64,000 nucleotides of DNA, taken from positions 2,886,264 to 2,950,263 of the forward strand of contig OZ038322.1 in assembly GCA_964035795.1 (NCBI GenBank). The letters run 5' to 3'. The notes under the pieces were generated by a model. It made no database searches. It was not told where the DNA came from and saw only the letters and a list, made by a program, of their open reading frames with translations. The stretch is from Pterobdella sp. o SKG-2022. Lineage: Eukaryota; Annelida; Clitellata; Hirudinida; Piscicolidae. Of this stretch, positions 46,290-58,389 are shown piece by piece; the stretch's first letter is position 1; each line of letters opens with the position of its first letter. The translations under genes were made by a program, and so were the position numbers.

Positions 46290-47690
46290 ATTTTTTTTTT
46301 CAATTTCTAAGCCTTATTATCACACAAAAATGAAGCTTCAGAATCAAATTTCAAAGTTTGGTTTCAATTTTTGATCTCATCGTCAATATTGCTTGATGTA
46401 CGTAAGTATGTAATCATAAAATTGAACCAAACTGTTGGCTTGAAAGCATGCTTCCTAACTCATGTACAACCTTCAAATGGCTTGTGACACGCATTCTTCA
46501 TTCTTACGCAAAAAATCATTTCAATTCGAAATTTCCATTGAAAGCTTACAAGTATATTTGTGATTATTTTATAAGGCTTTTTTTAATATGTCTCTCAAAT
46601 TTAAAAGTTTAAACTTTGATAAATTTAAAAAAAAAAGACAGTTTCTAAACCATATTTTATGATGGAATTGCAGTATAATTTATTATCATCATTATATTCC
46701 AATGTATTTTTCATAAAAAAACAAAAATTTCTTGAAAATTGATAGAAAATGCAGTTTGAAAGATGTATTATTAAGTAAATTTGACGACTGAAACATTGCA
46801 AGAATTTTAAAGGACTTCAACTAATTTGGAGTCAAACATCTAGTCTGATAGTTATGCCAACTGAGTCAGCCGACCACCTTTCGGAAGCTTTTCGTTTTTC
46901 ACGTCGTTTGCTTTTTTTGAAGCGGATGTTTAAACATGTTTTATCAAAGCATGATTTCAAAACAATTGAAAATCAAAAAAAGAAAAAGTTGGAAAACCTT
47001 TAAATACTTGGCATGCTATGATGAGTTTTTAATAGTTTCAAAATTTTTGTACAACAAATATGATAATACAGGGAGTGAAAAAGTAGAAGCAATTTTTCAG
47101 TTGACGGTAAAAATGAAAAAAAAATATATTGCAAAATTTTTTCTAGACATTCATGTTTTGTATTTAAATCTTAAATTTTTGCGTTTTCAAACAAGTTTAT
47201 AGCCAAAAATTAAATTTTTAAACTTTCAGCGATGGAATAAGTTTTGAGCCGCTTAAAAAAAAATCTTATATAAAATTATTTTTAGAATTTTGATTACTTG
47301 AAGTAATGTGAAACTAAATACACTCAAAATCGTCTTATAAGGTTTGGGAGAGAAAAAAAAACTAAAGCACTTTTTCAAACTAGTGAAAATGAGATTTTTA
47401 ACACTTCAAGAGTTGTTCTTTAAAAGGGTTTTATGGTTCCATATCTTTTTTTCATTGTAATGCATTATAAAGATGCCTATAAATGGTAAAAAAACGTGCT
47501 TTTATTTTCAATCCAAAAAAGGCTTTGATATCGAGCCGGAATTGTAACTGCTTTTGATCATGGAGCAATATGAACCTCATGTGTTAAAAATAGCTTGAGC
47601 CAAAAAGTTTTTAAGCCGAGATATAACTGAAGCTGCAAGAAATGGATTATATGTAATACCAAAAATACTACAATGATGAGGCTTAATGAA
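46290..47690. other. Spacer after the kinase gene
   Basis: A+T-rich; it contains the kinase 3' UTR. A chance-looking Lys/Phe-rich frame lies at 46936-47202. No features could be supported. Confidence 0.45.
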
Positions 47691-48190
47691 AAAATAATAA
47701 ATTACATAAAATCTCCTAGAGGTATTTCTATTGAAAGGTCGACAATTTCACATACTTGGGTGCTTGGATGAAATGCTGTAAACATGACGTCAAAGCTTGA
47801 AAGGCACTAGCTAGGATGGCCTGTGGCCAACTCAAAATATTTAAAAATTGATAAGGAAAAAAAAAGCTGTATTAGATTGTTTTTGGGGACAGTTGAGCCT
47901 GTCCACGCTTCATAATTCGGAAACCTATTCTATATCTTCCGCTTCAAAAATTCCCTAGATGGGGCTCATACCAGAATGCTTAGAATGGCTTTAAATATAT
48001 TTTGCAAGCAGCACATGACGACTGAAATTTTATAGCAATTTTTCAAAAATTATTACAGAAAACTGCCAAATCAAAGCACGCAGAGTGAGACTTGCCAGTC
48101 ATTGTGTAAGCCTTTGAGAGAAGGTGGCTTCGAAGTTCGCTCGCTGGCAACCGATCGTAAGAAACCGAAAAAGACGGGAAACATCAGTCA
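47690..48190 (+). mobile_element. LINE RT C-terminal fragment, decayed
   Basis: Plus strand across frame breaks: VDNFTYLGAWMKC, KALARMACGQLKIF, RLFLGTVEPV, SLDGAHTRMLRMALNIFCKQ and RVRLASHCV-like sequence, then a basic end. This is the order of the thumb and tail of a non-LTR RT. Several stops. Confidence 0.72.
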
Positions 48191-48324
48191 TTTTTTTTCA
48201 AAAAAAAAAAGTGTATTTAGGAAAAATTCTCAAAATTCTAAGATAATTCCGAATAGTTTTAATTAATTAAGTTTAAAAAAAAATGTATTTAAATATTCAT
48301 TATTGTCATAAATTAACGTAAAAT

Positions 48325-48895
48325 ATTATAATTATTATTATTATCATTATTAAGATTTTTAAAGCACACAGTTATCAATTCAAGGTTGTTTCAGAGGCGC
48401 TCAAGGTTTGTAAGAGATTATGACTGGGGTTGTTTATGGTATAAGTGAGTTTTCAAAAGTTTGCGAAAGCTCATGAAAGAAAGCGATGAATGCAAGTAAG
48501 AAGGAAGAAAACTCCACAGACGTGGAGCCTGGTGAGAGAAAGAGCGACCAGTAAAAAAGCTTGAAGAAACAGGTTGATGAAGCTGGGGACCAGAGTGCAA
48601 GGACCTGAGTGGTTGACGTGTGTGTCTAATAGACAAAAGATCAAAAAGATAAGCAGATTGTTCAAGCTTGAGAGTGCAGGCAACGAGCCAAAGTAATTTA
48701 AACTTGCATCTTTGGGAGACAGGTAGCCGATGCAAACAATCGAGACAGTCACTGGAAAAGCTGAAATAATTAGCTTGAGAAACCCTCTTGGCCACGTGGT
48801 TTTGGAGGACTTGAAGTTTGCATGAAAGATAGCTTGGCTGCCCGCAAAGGAGAAAATTATAGTAGTCCAATCTGGAAAAAACTAGTGAGATAGTT
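48325..48895 (-). mobile_element. L2/CR1-clade LINE 3' end with TAA tail
   Basis: Minus-strand frame (about 150 codons intact): MDYYNFLLCGQPSYLSCKLQ, NHVAKRVSQ, LHRLPVSQRCKFKLLWLVA, SFSHQAPRLWSFLPSYLHSS and FRKLLKTHLY. The motifs LDYxNxLL, LHxLPVxxR, APRLWNxLP and FRKxLKTHL mark the RT end of the L2/CR1 group. Downstream lies a short 3' UTR and a TAATAATGATAATAATAAT tail, the usual end of this clade. Confidence 0.88.
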
Positions 48896-48951
48896 TTTAT
48901 TGTTATTAGTTATCCAGCGCACAGCAAATTATTTGAGCGTTACCACGAACA

Positions 48952-49432
48952 ATGGCTAATGACAAACTTTCGGACAGCCATTCAGATTCTCTGGGCTCAT
49001 CTTCAGCCTCAGATATGAGATTTCCCAATGGAAATCTTCATCCTAAAAGTCGGTCTGAGGAAGGAAAGGAAAAGATTTATGTTTTGAAGTCGGTTGCCTA
49101 TACATATTTCAATTTGTAAGAATATTAAAAATTAGCAATGTTAAATTTGATATAAATGAAATTTGTTTAAAAATTTGACAGTTTCACTGCAGTTACAAAC
49201 ATATATAATAATAATTACATACACTCCTCCCAAGCGGTCACAAATGAGTAGAGGATATTGGTGCATAAAGACAATGTAAAGAGATTAGCCTCAATTGTGA
49301 AACAAAAAGTATTTATTTTGAAGCAGTAATTAAAATATTAGCGATTTGGATGACGCAAATAAAGACTTGACAGCCTGTGAAGTCGAACTTGTGAACACAA
49401 TCTTCAATCGCTATGAGCCATTGGCTTACTAA
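48952..49432 (+). CDS. Small two-exon gene, unknown function
   Basis: join(48952..49115, 49342..49432), 84 residues. ATG in good context (AACAATGG) opens MANDKLSDSHSDSLGSSSAS, a Ser-rich segment, then GKEKIYVLKSVAYTYFN. A strong donor AATTT|GTAAGA at phase 2 and an acceptor ATATTAG join to FDLDDANKDLTACEVELVNT, then IFNRYEPLAY and TAA. If the splice is not used, the frame stops at once (TAA at 49117). I do not recognise the family. The second half looks like a helix. Evidence is splice phase, start context and codon pattern. Confidence 0.5.
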
Positions 49433-49593
49433 TGATTAGAAGACAGAAAAAGTTTTGAGTGCTTTATATTCTATTCAAACTTGATTGAAAATAACATAAA
49501 CGTTGTGATGTGGAAAGATGAAAGCGTTTTTAAACGTTTTTTTAGGAATAATATTATAGATACCTTACAATGATAAACTGAAGTTTTTATAGA

Positions 49594-49772
49594 TATAATG
49601 TAATGGGGTATTTATAAAGCACTTTTCCTTATAGATCAAAGCACTTGCTACAAATTTAATGTAGTGAAAACACACTGTGAAACAGGTGCTAATTGTTGGC
49701 CCACGCGAGATAGAACCTGGCAACTTTAGCTATTTAGTCTAATGCTCAACCACTGAGCTATAGGGGCCGACA
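49594..49772 (-). mobile_element. tRNA-derived SINE, copy 5
   Basis: Minus strand: TGTCGGCCCCTATAGCTCAG head, TTAGACTAAATAGCTAAAG anticodon arm, GGTTCTATCTCGCG (B box damaged by one base), AATTAGCACCTGTTTCACAG body and a TTATAAATACCCCATTACAT end. It abuts LINE RT sequence on its right. Confidence 0.85.
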
Positions 49773-49960
49773 TATAGATTTCTCTAAGGCTTTCAACCGC
49801 ATTAACCTGAATAAGTTGTTAAAACTATTGAAGCTGAGTTTTCATGGAATCTTTTTGACTGAATGACTAGATCTTTTTTGAAAATGACAGGAACCAAAAG
49901 TGTTTATTTAAATGGGATTTTTTGCAGCCTTATCTCAAAAGTTTTTATTTATTGTTTTAA
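49773..49960 (+). mobile_element. LINE RT fragment (domain A)
   Basis: Plus strand IDFSKAFNRINLNKLLKLLK then a degenerate LDLF..., VFI and MG. The (I/V)D(F/L)SKAFD motif is RT domain A, here with Asn for Asp. Stops throughout. The SINE at 49594-49772 may have landed in it. Confidence 0.7.
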
Positions 49961-52900
49961 AATAAACTCAAAAACGCTTTCTTAATATGTAATAAGTTTT
50001 ATTATAAAATATTTTTCATAGTTAATAATTTTTTTAAAGCAACTGAATTTCATTTTTCAATTAATGAAGTTTGTAAAATCATTTGAAAATATTTTATGAA
50101 GCTTATTTCCAAATAATAAAGTTTTTTAAAATACTAACTTGAGAACAAGTGTAAGAAGGTGACACTCTAAACAATGTTCTTAACTTAAATTATAGTTTTT
50201 TTATTTGTAAATATTGATATAAAATATTAATAGACAATAATAATTTTGATGAAAGAATACTTCAAAGTGGAAAGATTCAAAACTCGATCAGATCAATAAT
50301 GAGGATGACTTACGGGTAAGTTACTTGAGAAATATTGTAAGATTCGATATCTAAACAAATATGAACTTTTCTCAATTCATATTATGCTTCGATTTGTTAA
50401 TAGTTAAACTATTTTAGAAAATTCATGGGCTATAATTATGTACCTAATATTAACCGGTTGGGCCCAAAATTTAATTTTTCAGTAAAACTTTTGTTCCTAT
50501 CTGAAAATAATCTTACAAACAAACAAAAACAGATTTTAATTTTGACAAAAAATAAGCGAGATACAGAGTGGTCTCATAGGACATCATTGGGCACAAATGG
50601 GCTTTGAAGCGCATAGCATTAGAGTAGTTTGAAGATTTTAATTTAATTTTATTTTATTTTTAAAACCAAAATATAGAAATATTTCAAACTTATATATTTA
50701 TACATAACTAAAATTTTTCAAAAAATTCTAAAAAATAATTTTTCCAAAATTATTGTGGATTTTTCACTGTTTGCTCTAATACCCAAATAACAGAAAACAA
50801 AATCTCACATGTCATAACAGAAAAAATCATCAATTTTTTCAAAATAAATATTTTCATTCTTGTTTAAGATTATGATAAGAATAAATCCAAGCTACGCTCA
50901 AAATAACCGTGCATTTCTCCAAAATGTACGTGGTCTAGCGGTGCATGGCTTGTTTTGGCATCTTTTTTGTTCATTTCTAGTTATTATATGTCTTTGAAGA
51001 TTGAAACGGGCATCTTTAGGAACTTGTTGAGGCCTTGAACAGATGTATCTTTTGATTTTCTGTTGCCTAAATGCAGAGTTATTGAAGTAGTATGGGCTAA
51101 CCGCTCTTCTAAATGTAATCAAATCCGTTTTTGAGCTTTTGCATCACTTTCCTCGTTTGACCAATTACAGATTATCTGTCATATCCAGTATTCTTATAAA
51201 TACTGGCCACTACCATTTTTAGCCTTCATTGTTGTGGCATTTTTTTTTGCCCACCAATCGTGTTAATCTATATATATGATATATAAGATATAGGCGTCCA
51301 TGCATAAATAAAATATATACTATGAAGGAAATGGGCTTAGCGGGTCTGGATGAAATCAAGAAAAAAGAATAAAACAGAAAAGGGTGGAAGAAGCAAACGT
51401 TTATAAAATACATGACTAGGAATCCTCGAACAATATCAAAATAATTGATTTTTTTAACTATCAACTGTTTTTTGAAATAAATATATAATATATAACTTCC
51501 ATTGACCCATCACAAACTATATTATATATCAACTTGTCATAATAGTCAAAAGCACCTTCGAAAAACTATGTTTTCTAGGTAGGCTAGAACCTCTAATTCT
51601 TAATCGAGGTGATGTCAAACAACCAAATGGGCCTTCTATTTCCCACCTAAAAACTGGTAAATTCCTCGTCTGGTCTAGCTTTGACTTTAATATTTTAATG
51701 TAGAAACTTAAACTTTAAAATCATCAACTAAGCATGCTAACGTTTTATGATACTTATCGAAAATTATAGCCTTTTTTCTAAATAAATGTATGAATCCTCA
51801 ATTAATGTTTTTAAAGTTTAATTGCTATAAAAAACATACATAAGATGTCTCTGAAAAATGTAGAAACTTAATTAGTTATCAAATTTCAGAGTCTTCAATG
51901 ATATTTTCCTTTTTTGATCAGAATCACTTTGCACGTTTTGGCGATAAAAAACAGAAATGAAAATATTTTATGAATACTTTTCTAGAGTTTTTTTGTAAAC
52001 TTGACTTTTATCAATAAAACTTCAAATTCCAAAAATTTATAAGAACACGTAGAGAAAACTTTCATTGAGCTAAAATTTTCAGCAAGGGAAACCTTGTCAT
52101 AATTCATTAGTTTAGTTAAACCTTTGATTGTATGTTTCAAAGCAGTTGAATATAGGATAATGTATTAAAAATGAAGTTATTGACAAAAGAGTAGGTGATC
52201 ACTAAGACATAAAATTTTTGTTATGCTTGATTGATCTTATCTGCAACTAGTATTCACTCAAGTTGATAATTCATTGGAAATTATTGAGTTGTGAGCCTGG
52301 TAGAGCATCTTTGAGCAACGAAAGTAAACAGAGCTTTAAAAACCACTGAAATTTCAAAAATAAATTTTCAAATATCCTTCTAGCTTTTTAAAAAATAGTT
52401 ATTAAATTTTCTTTTAATAACATTTAAATTTGTATTATTACTATGCCAATTTTATTCTCAAAAGCTTTATTCAGAATTTTCTCATTTTGGAACTAAGTGG
52501 GCTGGATTCCATTGTAGCGATGGCTTCATATATTAGAATTGAATTGTGAACAAACGTCTCTTATACTACTCTAAATGAACGCCTTAAATGCGATTATAAG
52601 CCCCAAACAGTAGCTCTCAATAAAGGCCAAACGCAAATAATAATAATAGACGTAATAATTGAAATAAATTCAAAAATTTATCGTGAAAATAAATATTTCA
52701 GATCATTTTCATCACAAGATATCTATTCAAAACACGTTTCAATTGTAGATATTGATAATGTCATCTTTGAGTTTAACTTTTCAATAACCCTCCTCTTAAT
52801 ATTTATCAAATTTTTATTTTATAAAGTAAATTTTTAAAAAAGTGACTGGAAAGGATTGAGAAGATTGAAAAATTTCACCCATTAATAATCTTCATGACGT

Positions 52901-53290
52901 AATGCAGTGTTGTGCCTTCTTCAGTTGTATTGATTTTTTTGTTAAAGGCTTTTATGTGACAATGCGCTAGTTTGCTCCCTTTGAGGTAACAAAGCTGTAT
53001 AAACGAGTGTTTATTCAATTTTGTCATGAAAGTTTACAGACATTTACAACTACTATCAAGTAAATTTTAAAGTCTTAAAGTTTCACATTAACTGACTATA
53101 GTTTGAATAGGTAGTAATTTATTTTTCTTAATTCTCTAAGATAATTAATCTCAAATAATTTAAAATTGTTTTAATATTTTTTCAAAAGTTGAATAAATAA
53201 AATTTTTCAAGATCTACTGAAGTTTCTCTCAATTAATTACTGAAAATTAGTTTTAAGAGAGACTTTTTCACAACCCCTGTATAACCATTT
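49961..53290. other. Spacer, mostly A+T-rich
   Basis: No gene was recognised. A possible decayed RT scrap (IRSIMRMTYG) lies at about 50260-50320. The remainder has only short chance frames. Confidence 0.4.
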
Positions 53291-53293
53291 GTG

Positions 53294-54468
53294 ATGAGAC
53301 CACCAACAGCTTTTAACCCGCCTCCGCTGAGAACCAACCTCAGACATCCAGGCGAATTTTTGAAGCCCCAGTCTGCTCGTGTTTTCGTTCAACCAGTTCA
53401 TCGTTTTGAAGTGACCGAACCTCGGAGGAGCCTTTCCAGACAGCAAGTTGACAGATTTTATAACGTCGAGTATGTGACGCGTCAAAAAAGACCTTGTGCA
53501 TTTTGTTGGAAGATTTGTGGTGGGTGTTGCTGCAGTGTGCCATTCATCATAGCAGCATCTCTTCTCGTGTTTGCTCTCCCTGTTGCCATCACAGTGGGTC
53601 TAAGCCAAAGTAAGACTCATCTTATCTGCAAATTTTTTAAACAACAATAACTTATATTTTTCATTTACAGCAAACCCAGGATGTGTATTCCGTGAGTTTT
53701 CATTTTTTGGTTTTACTCAATTATGTTTTTTCTAATATTTTGAATTTTCAAATAATAACCGAAGGAAGCTGTACCAACGGGTCTCAAGCTAACCAAGCTG
53801 GCACTAGTGGATCAGGAATTATTTCACCGTCTAACTCAAACTCTTCAAACTTGGATTCCAGCAATAGTGGCAATCTTTCAACAATTACAACAAAACCTCC
53901 TATGAACAATTCTCCAACTAATACTCTTGAATTTGATGCTTCAACTAAAAGTGCTGCCAGCACACCAACTAATAAGGCTGGCATTTCAGCTAATGAAGTA
54001 ACTTCAACAACAGCTGCTACACCAGCTGCCACTACTCTTGAGGCTGCTCAAGCTAAAACAGCTGCAGTTACTCAAAAAGCTTTTGAAGCTACAACAGCTG
54101 CTGCTGCGTCTAAAGCTGCTGAGATCACAATGGCTGCTGCTACTCCTAAAGCTACTGAGATTACAATGGCTGCTGAGGTTAAGACGGCTGCCACTACAAC
54201 AAAAGCTGCTGCTTCAACACCTGCTGCTACAACAGCTGCTGATAAAACAGCTTTGACTACAACAGCTGCTGTTGATACAAAAGTTGCTGTTGATACAACA
54301 GCTGCTGTTGATACAACAGCTGCTGTTGATACAACAGCTTCTGTTAAAACAGCTGCTGCGGGTACAACAGCTGCGCCTGTCATAACTGCAGCTGCTCGAC
54401 CTGGAACAACGTACGCTCCTTTATTGAGTGCTAAAGCAATTCGCGTAAAAAGGTGCTTTAGTGCGTAA
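53294..54468 (+). CDS. Type II membrane protein with Ala/Thr-rich mucin-like ectodomain
   Basis: join(53294..53609, 53671..53691, 53765..54468), 346 residues; the phases agree and the middle exon is only 21 nt. The N-terminus (1-67) is Pro/Arg-rich and has no signal peptide. A Cys cluster (CAFCWKICGGCCC, 68-80) suits palmitoylation next to one membrane span (about 82-103). Beyond it comes a Ser/Asn-rich segment, then about 140 residues of Ala and Thr (TTAAVDTTAAVDTT), ending near IRVKRCFSA. It is likely an O-glycosylated surface protein with the N-terminus inside. ATG is preferred over the GTG three bases before it. No close family is recognised. The Ala-Thr composition also resembles antifreeze glycoproteins, but only in composition. 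Confidence 0.75.
54250..54345 (+). repeat. 18-bp coding tandem repeat
   Basis: Unit ACAGCTGCTGTTGATACA repeated about four to five times with few changes, encoding T-A-A-V-D-T. The near identity suggests recent expansion by slippage in the mucin-like domain. Confidence 0.8.
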
Positions 54469-55989
54469 TCTTTTATCCGAGTTGACACTGTGGAAGATGA
54501 AGAAAACTCAATCAAATTCATTTTCCGGATTATTTAGCATTAAAATTTATTTTCTTTTCTATACAACCTCTAAACCCCAAATCTTAAATGAGTTATAAAA
54601 ATCAATTTGAAAAAAAATTTTGGAAATTTCAAATAATCTTTATTTAAAGATTAATCACCAAGAATCATATTTTTTTAAAATGGTAATTGTTTGATTTCAT
54701 CAACGGTATCTTTGAAATGATACCAAATGAAGGCTGGAAAAAAAAAGTTTGACAGATTCTTTTGATTTATATAAGTTTAAAACGAATTTTTCATTTTCTT
54801 AGTTTTATTTTTCAATATTTAATTTTGTTTAACATTCCGCTGTTTTCTAACGCTTTTATAGAAAGTTTATGCTGTCTTAAAACTCAATTTATAAAAAACT
54901 AATGAAAATTTGTTGTAGGTATCTCTAATTTATGTTTTATAAATTATTAAAAAAAAGTGGTTTGTTGTCATTTAGTCTCAAGAGCTCTAAAAAATGTTTA
55001 TTTATTTGAGGCGAAACCCAATGATAACACTGTAAATATTTTCATTTTTAGTTTTTCCACCTTTCAAAAGAAAACTTGAGCATGGCTTACGGTAAGAACT
55101 TTTTATAAAAAATTATTTCTTTTTCATTGATATAAATATAATATATATAGATCGAAACTTTACTTAATAATTACTGACTTAAATAGACCTACTGCAATTA
55201 CTAAAATATTACTAAATATAATTTTATTATTTTAGACTTTCGATAATTTTTTACGATAAGAATTATAGTTTGAATAAATCCAAACTACTGACCAAAGCTT
55301 TTCTTGATTGATCCTGCTTTATACATTCACACTCTCCGCAATAATTTAGGAATTCTATACGAAACGGATAAATCTCACAAATAATTTCTAAATTTTTTTC
55401 AAAAAACTTTTGAAATAATTGTCAAATAGAGTTTTTGAAATATATTAAATAAATTTGCAAGTTTTAGTAAATTGACGCTGAAAAGCTCTATAAAATAAAT
55501 CTTGAAAAATTTATAAATGTAAAACTATTAACGTAATATCTCAATAGAATTTATTTCTTTTTGTGAACATTAAAACATTCATACAAAATATTTTTTCAAA
55601 TAAAAACGTTCAAAAACTTCATTAGTATACTCCAATGGAATAAAGTTCATCAATGAAGATGTGATGAAAATGACTCGGGCAGATTATAACTTGAAGAGGT
55701 GTAAAGGTATCAGCTGGAAGAGTACATGAGACTTCATGAAGTATATATCAGTATCATGGGTCCATTTCAAATATTTAAGTATTTGCAAACAATCGCCAGG
55801 TAAGAGGTTTGAAAACCAATCGATACTTTTATGATGCACCTTTCACGTCGAATTTGCAATTTGAACTTTATTCAAAAGCTTTAAAAGTTTTTAAAATTGT
55901 ATGCTTCCAAAATTATTAATAATTGTTGTGTATAATATTATTATTCATAAGTTTATCTAGTTTCATGTGTTCTTGATATTTCTCAAACT
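54469..55989. other. Spacer
   Basis: A+T-rich. ATGGCTTACG|GTAAGA at about 55083 looks like a start plus donor, but no partner exon was found. No other features. Confidence 0.35.
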
Positions 55990-57160
55990 TCATATTCTTT
56001 AATAAACGAAAACTATATATTCAATGTAGTTCAGACCAGTGAACTTTTTTCAACTTTCGTATAATTTTTCTTTGGAAAGAGTCTTTGCTGTTTCTAATGA
56101 TTTTTGAGTCAGCCCAAGTGTTACAACCATATAAGAATATAAAAAAGACATAGCATTCATATTTTCTTAGTTTTTCGGTGTTACTGAGGTTGCTTTTCTA
56201 TATGGAATTTAGCTTGTTCATTGCTAGAGTTGCCAGAACTTTTCTTTTCTTAATGTCTTCAATAAGCCAAAGTAGCTTCCCCAAACTTCCATCTTTTTCC
56301 AGCTTGTGTCCTCTTCAGATATTAGCATCTCTTCGATCTTATTTTTGTTTAGTTTGAGGTCCCATCGACGGAGTATTTTTTTTTTATTACCCTCATGTTC
56401 CGCCTTTTAGGTTAGGAACGTATCCTATCTTCATCATCAGACTGTTAGTGTTGGTCTTAGGATGTTTCTTTGCACCTTAAGAACTTGTCCTAAGAACCTA
56501 GCCTGATGAGAGCAGACCGATGAAACAGTCTGTGTGGGGTCCTCCAAAAAATTATCTTGGAACAAGATAAAATTAGTAACCCCAAAGGATTACTGAAGGA
56601 CAGGGAAGGGTCGTTTAGATTTGTACCCTGAAGGTAGCAGGCCCAAACGCTGGGGCGTAGATATCTTTTAATGTCTTGCTTTGGACGGGTGCCTTTTAAC
56701 ATCATGCCCAGGACCACGACGGAGTATTTCTTCTATTTCATCGATCTTTAGGTAGTCCATAAAGATGAAGTTCACGTCGTCGGCATATATAAGCTGCTGG
56801 ATAGGTGAGAAGTATCTTTTTCATACAAGCCTTTAGATATATTGTGAATAGATTTGGGCTTGAAGCATCACCTTGGGGACATCCTATATTTGTGATAAAG
56901 TTTTCACAAGAGATTTTATTATATTAGATGGATAGGATTGTGTGTGAGAAGAAATCTTATTATTCGAAGTTTTGAGGTTGGGATAATGTTATTAAGAATT
57001 TCTTTTAGTTTTTTCCTATTTATGGTGTCAAATGCCGATGAGAGATCAATGCTGCCTATTCGCATCTTGCTTCCAGACTTCTCTTTCTCTTCTATGGCTA
57101 CTTTGTGAGCCCATAAGATCACTGTAGTTGATCTGGCTGTTCTATATGCTGCTTGAGTGT
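55990..57160 (-). mobile_element. LINE RT fragment, minus strand, split by a SINE-like insertion
   Basis: Minus strand: KMRIGSIDLSSAFDTINRKK (domain A), then after decay LIYADDVNFIFMDYLKIDEI (intact YADD) and EEILRR. A foreign insert follows (56379-56716), and the frame resumes with RRWDLKLNKNKIEEML, KRKVLATLAMNKLN and FIFLYGCNTWADSKIIRNS. Removing the insert restores the RT order. Confidence 0.85.
56379..56716 (-). mobile_element. SINE-like insertion with poly(A) and 13-bp target duplication
   Basis: A 338-bp insert in the LINE RT, flanked by identical CGACGGAGTATTT at 56366-56378 and 56717-56729. On the minus strand it starts GTGGTCCTGGGCATG and ends GGGTAATAAAAAAAAA against the duplication. 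This is the signature of target-primed reverse transcription. GC-richer than the flanks. No good B box (GGTACAAATC at best), so it may be a SINE of another RNA class or a truncated element. Confidence 0.82.
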
Positions 57161-57189
57161 TGGAAAAATATTTTTCAAATAAATTTAAA

Positions 57190-57272
57190 TTGTTATCTGA
57201 ATAAAGGCTTTGAAGTTTTATGAAAATTATAAAAATGTTATGCTTTTCGTAAGATTATCTTACATTTTATGA
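57190..57272. repeat. Partial hairpin element, copy 4
   Basis: One arm only: the core GCTTTTCGTAAGATTATCTT followed by ACATTTTATG, preceded by TTTTATGAAAATTATAAAA. It matches the core of copies 1-3. No opposing arm was found nearby. Confidence 0.6.
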
Positions 57273-57420
57273 TTACGTTCTGATTTTTTTCTTCAAGTAA
57301 ATTACAGCGATTCCCACCTGTATTCTTTAAAAATATCATTTCACACTCAATTCTCACTTTAGTATCAACAAAGTTTTAGATCATTACTCTTCTTCAACTC
57401 AGTTTAATATCGAAAAAAAA

Positions 57421-57602
57421 TGAGAACAATACAAAAAGAAGTTTTTAATCAGAACAATCTCTCAGGAAGTATTTTCTTCTCCTTCAACAATATAAAGCCA
57501 GCACCTCTGTCCCTCAAAGAACGAGCCAACCCACCATGCCTCTTGAAGAAGAGTGCTTACGTTCTCAATGCCAGCATGTGCCTGTTCTTCTTGGCTGCTG
57601 AT
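57421..57602 (+). CDS. Possible isolated coding exon
   Basis: ATG-started frame with mixed base composition: MRTIQKEVFNQNNLSGSIFF then KPAPLSLKERANPPCLLKKS and SMCLFFLAADG. A donor (GATG|GTTGGT) lies near 57601. Not recognised. A second open piece at 57846-57988 (CMECPHSIRNDNIGSVKV) could be downstream, but the link is untested. Confidence 0.3.
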
Positions 57603-58389
57603 GGTTGGTCTATAAACTTTTTGAGTACTTTAAACAAATTCAAAACTTCTGTCAACTTCAAATTTTAAATTCATTTTTTCATCAATATTGAAGATTAGAT
57701 TCATGAAAAAAAGTTCATTAAAAAGGAATTTTGAAGTTGCACATGTGGAAGTGTGATGAGAGATATCAATTTCGAAAATGAAGTTTTGAAAACATATGTT
57801 GAAGGTAAAGCATATTACGTGAGAATAACATCGTGGATGACGAATGAACAATTTGCATGGAATGCCCTCATTCAATTAGAAACGACAATATCGGATCTGT
57901 GAAGGTGAGCAAGGCATTAGACTTCTCTAAAACATGCGGTACCTTCATCTTAAATCCTGTTACGAAATTTTCCGTGAAAATTTTATGATATACAAATATT
58001 CCAAATATTCAAAAACAAAAATTTTCATTAATTAAAACGTCATTTTGAGGCGTTGACTAAACCACGGTTTATTTAATTAAAAAAATTCAGCAAACCTTTA
58101 GTGAGACAATAATGGACAAAAGTTTGGAAAGGGGTGCAGCAAAAGACACAAATCAGAGCCGAAAAGTAACGATTATCAAAACCTTTTTTGTTGAATTTTA
58201 TACAAAAGCTTTTTCGCTCAAAACTCTTATTTATTAAAGAAAATTTGAACAACGAAAACAAAAAGAGTTTCTGAAAAAGTTGGAATAAATATATTCCTCC
58301 TAAGATTACAATAGTATACCACGTGTTTTTTAACTAAATTATTATAGATATTTTACATTTTTGCCAATCATAATATTAAATCTTTAGTA

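Noticed and set aside
53900..54400. Antifreeze glycoprotein
   Set aside because: Only the Ala-Thr composition matches; the strict AAT tripeptide spacing, signal peptide and cleavage linkers are missing, and there is a membrane span.
54072..54521. Minus-strand Ala/Val-rich frame
   Set aside because: Shadow of the Ala/Thr repeat on the plus strand.
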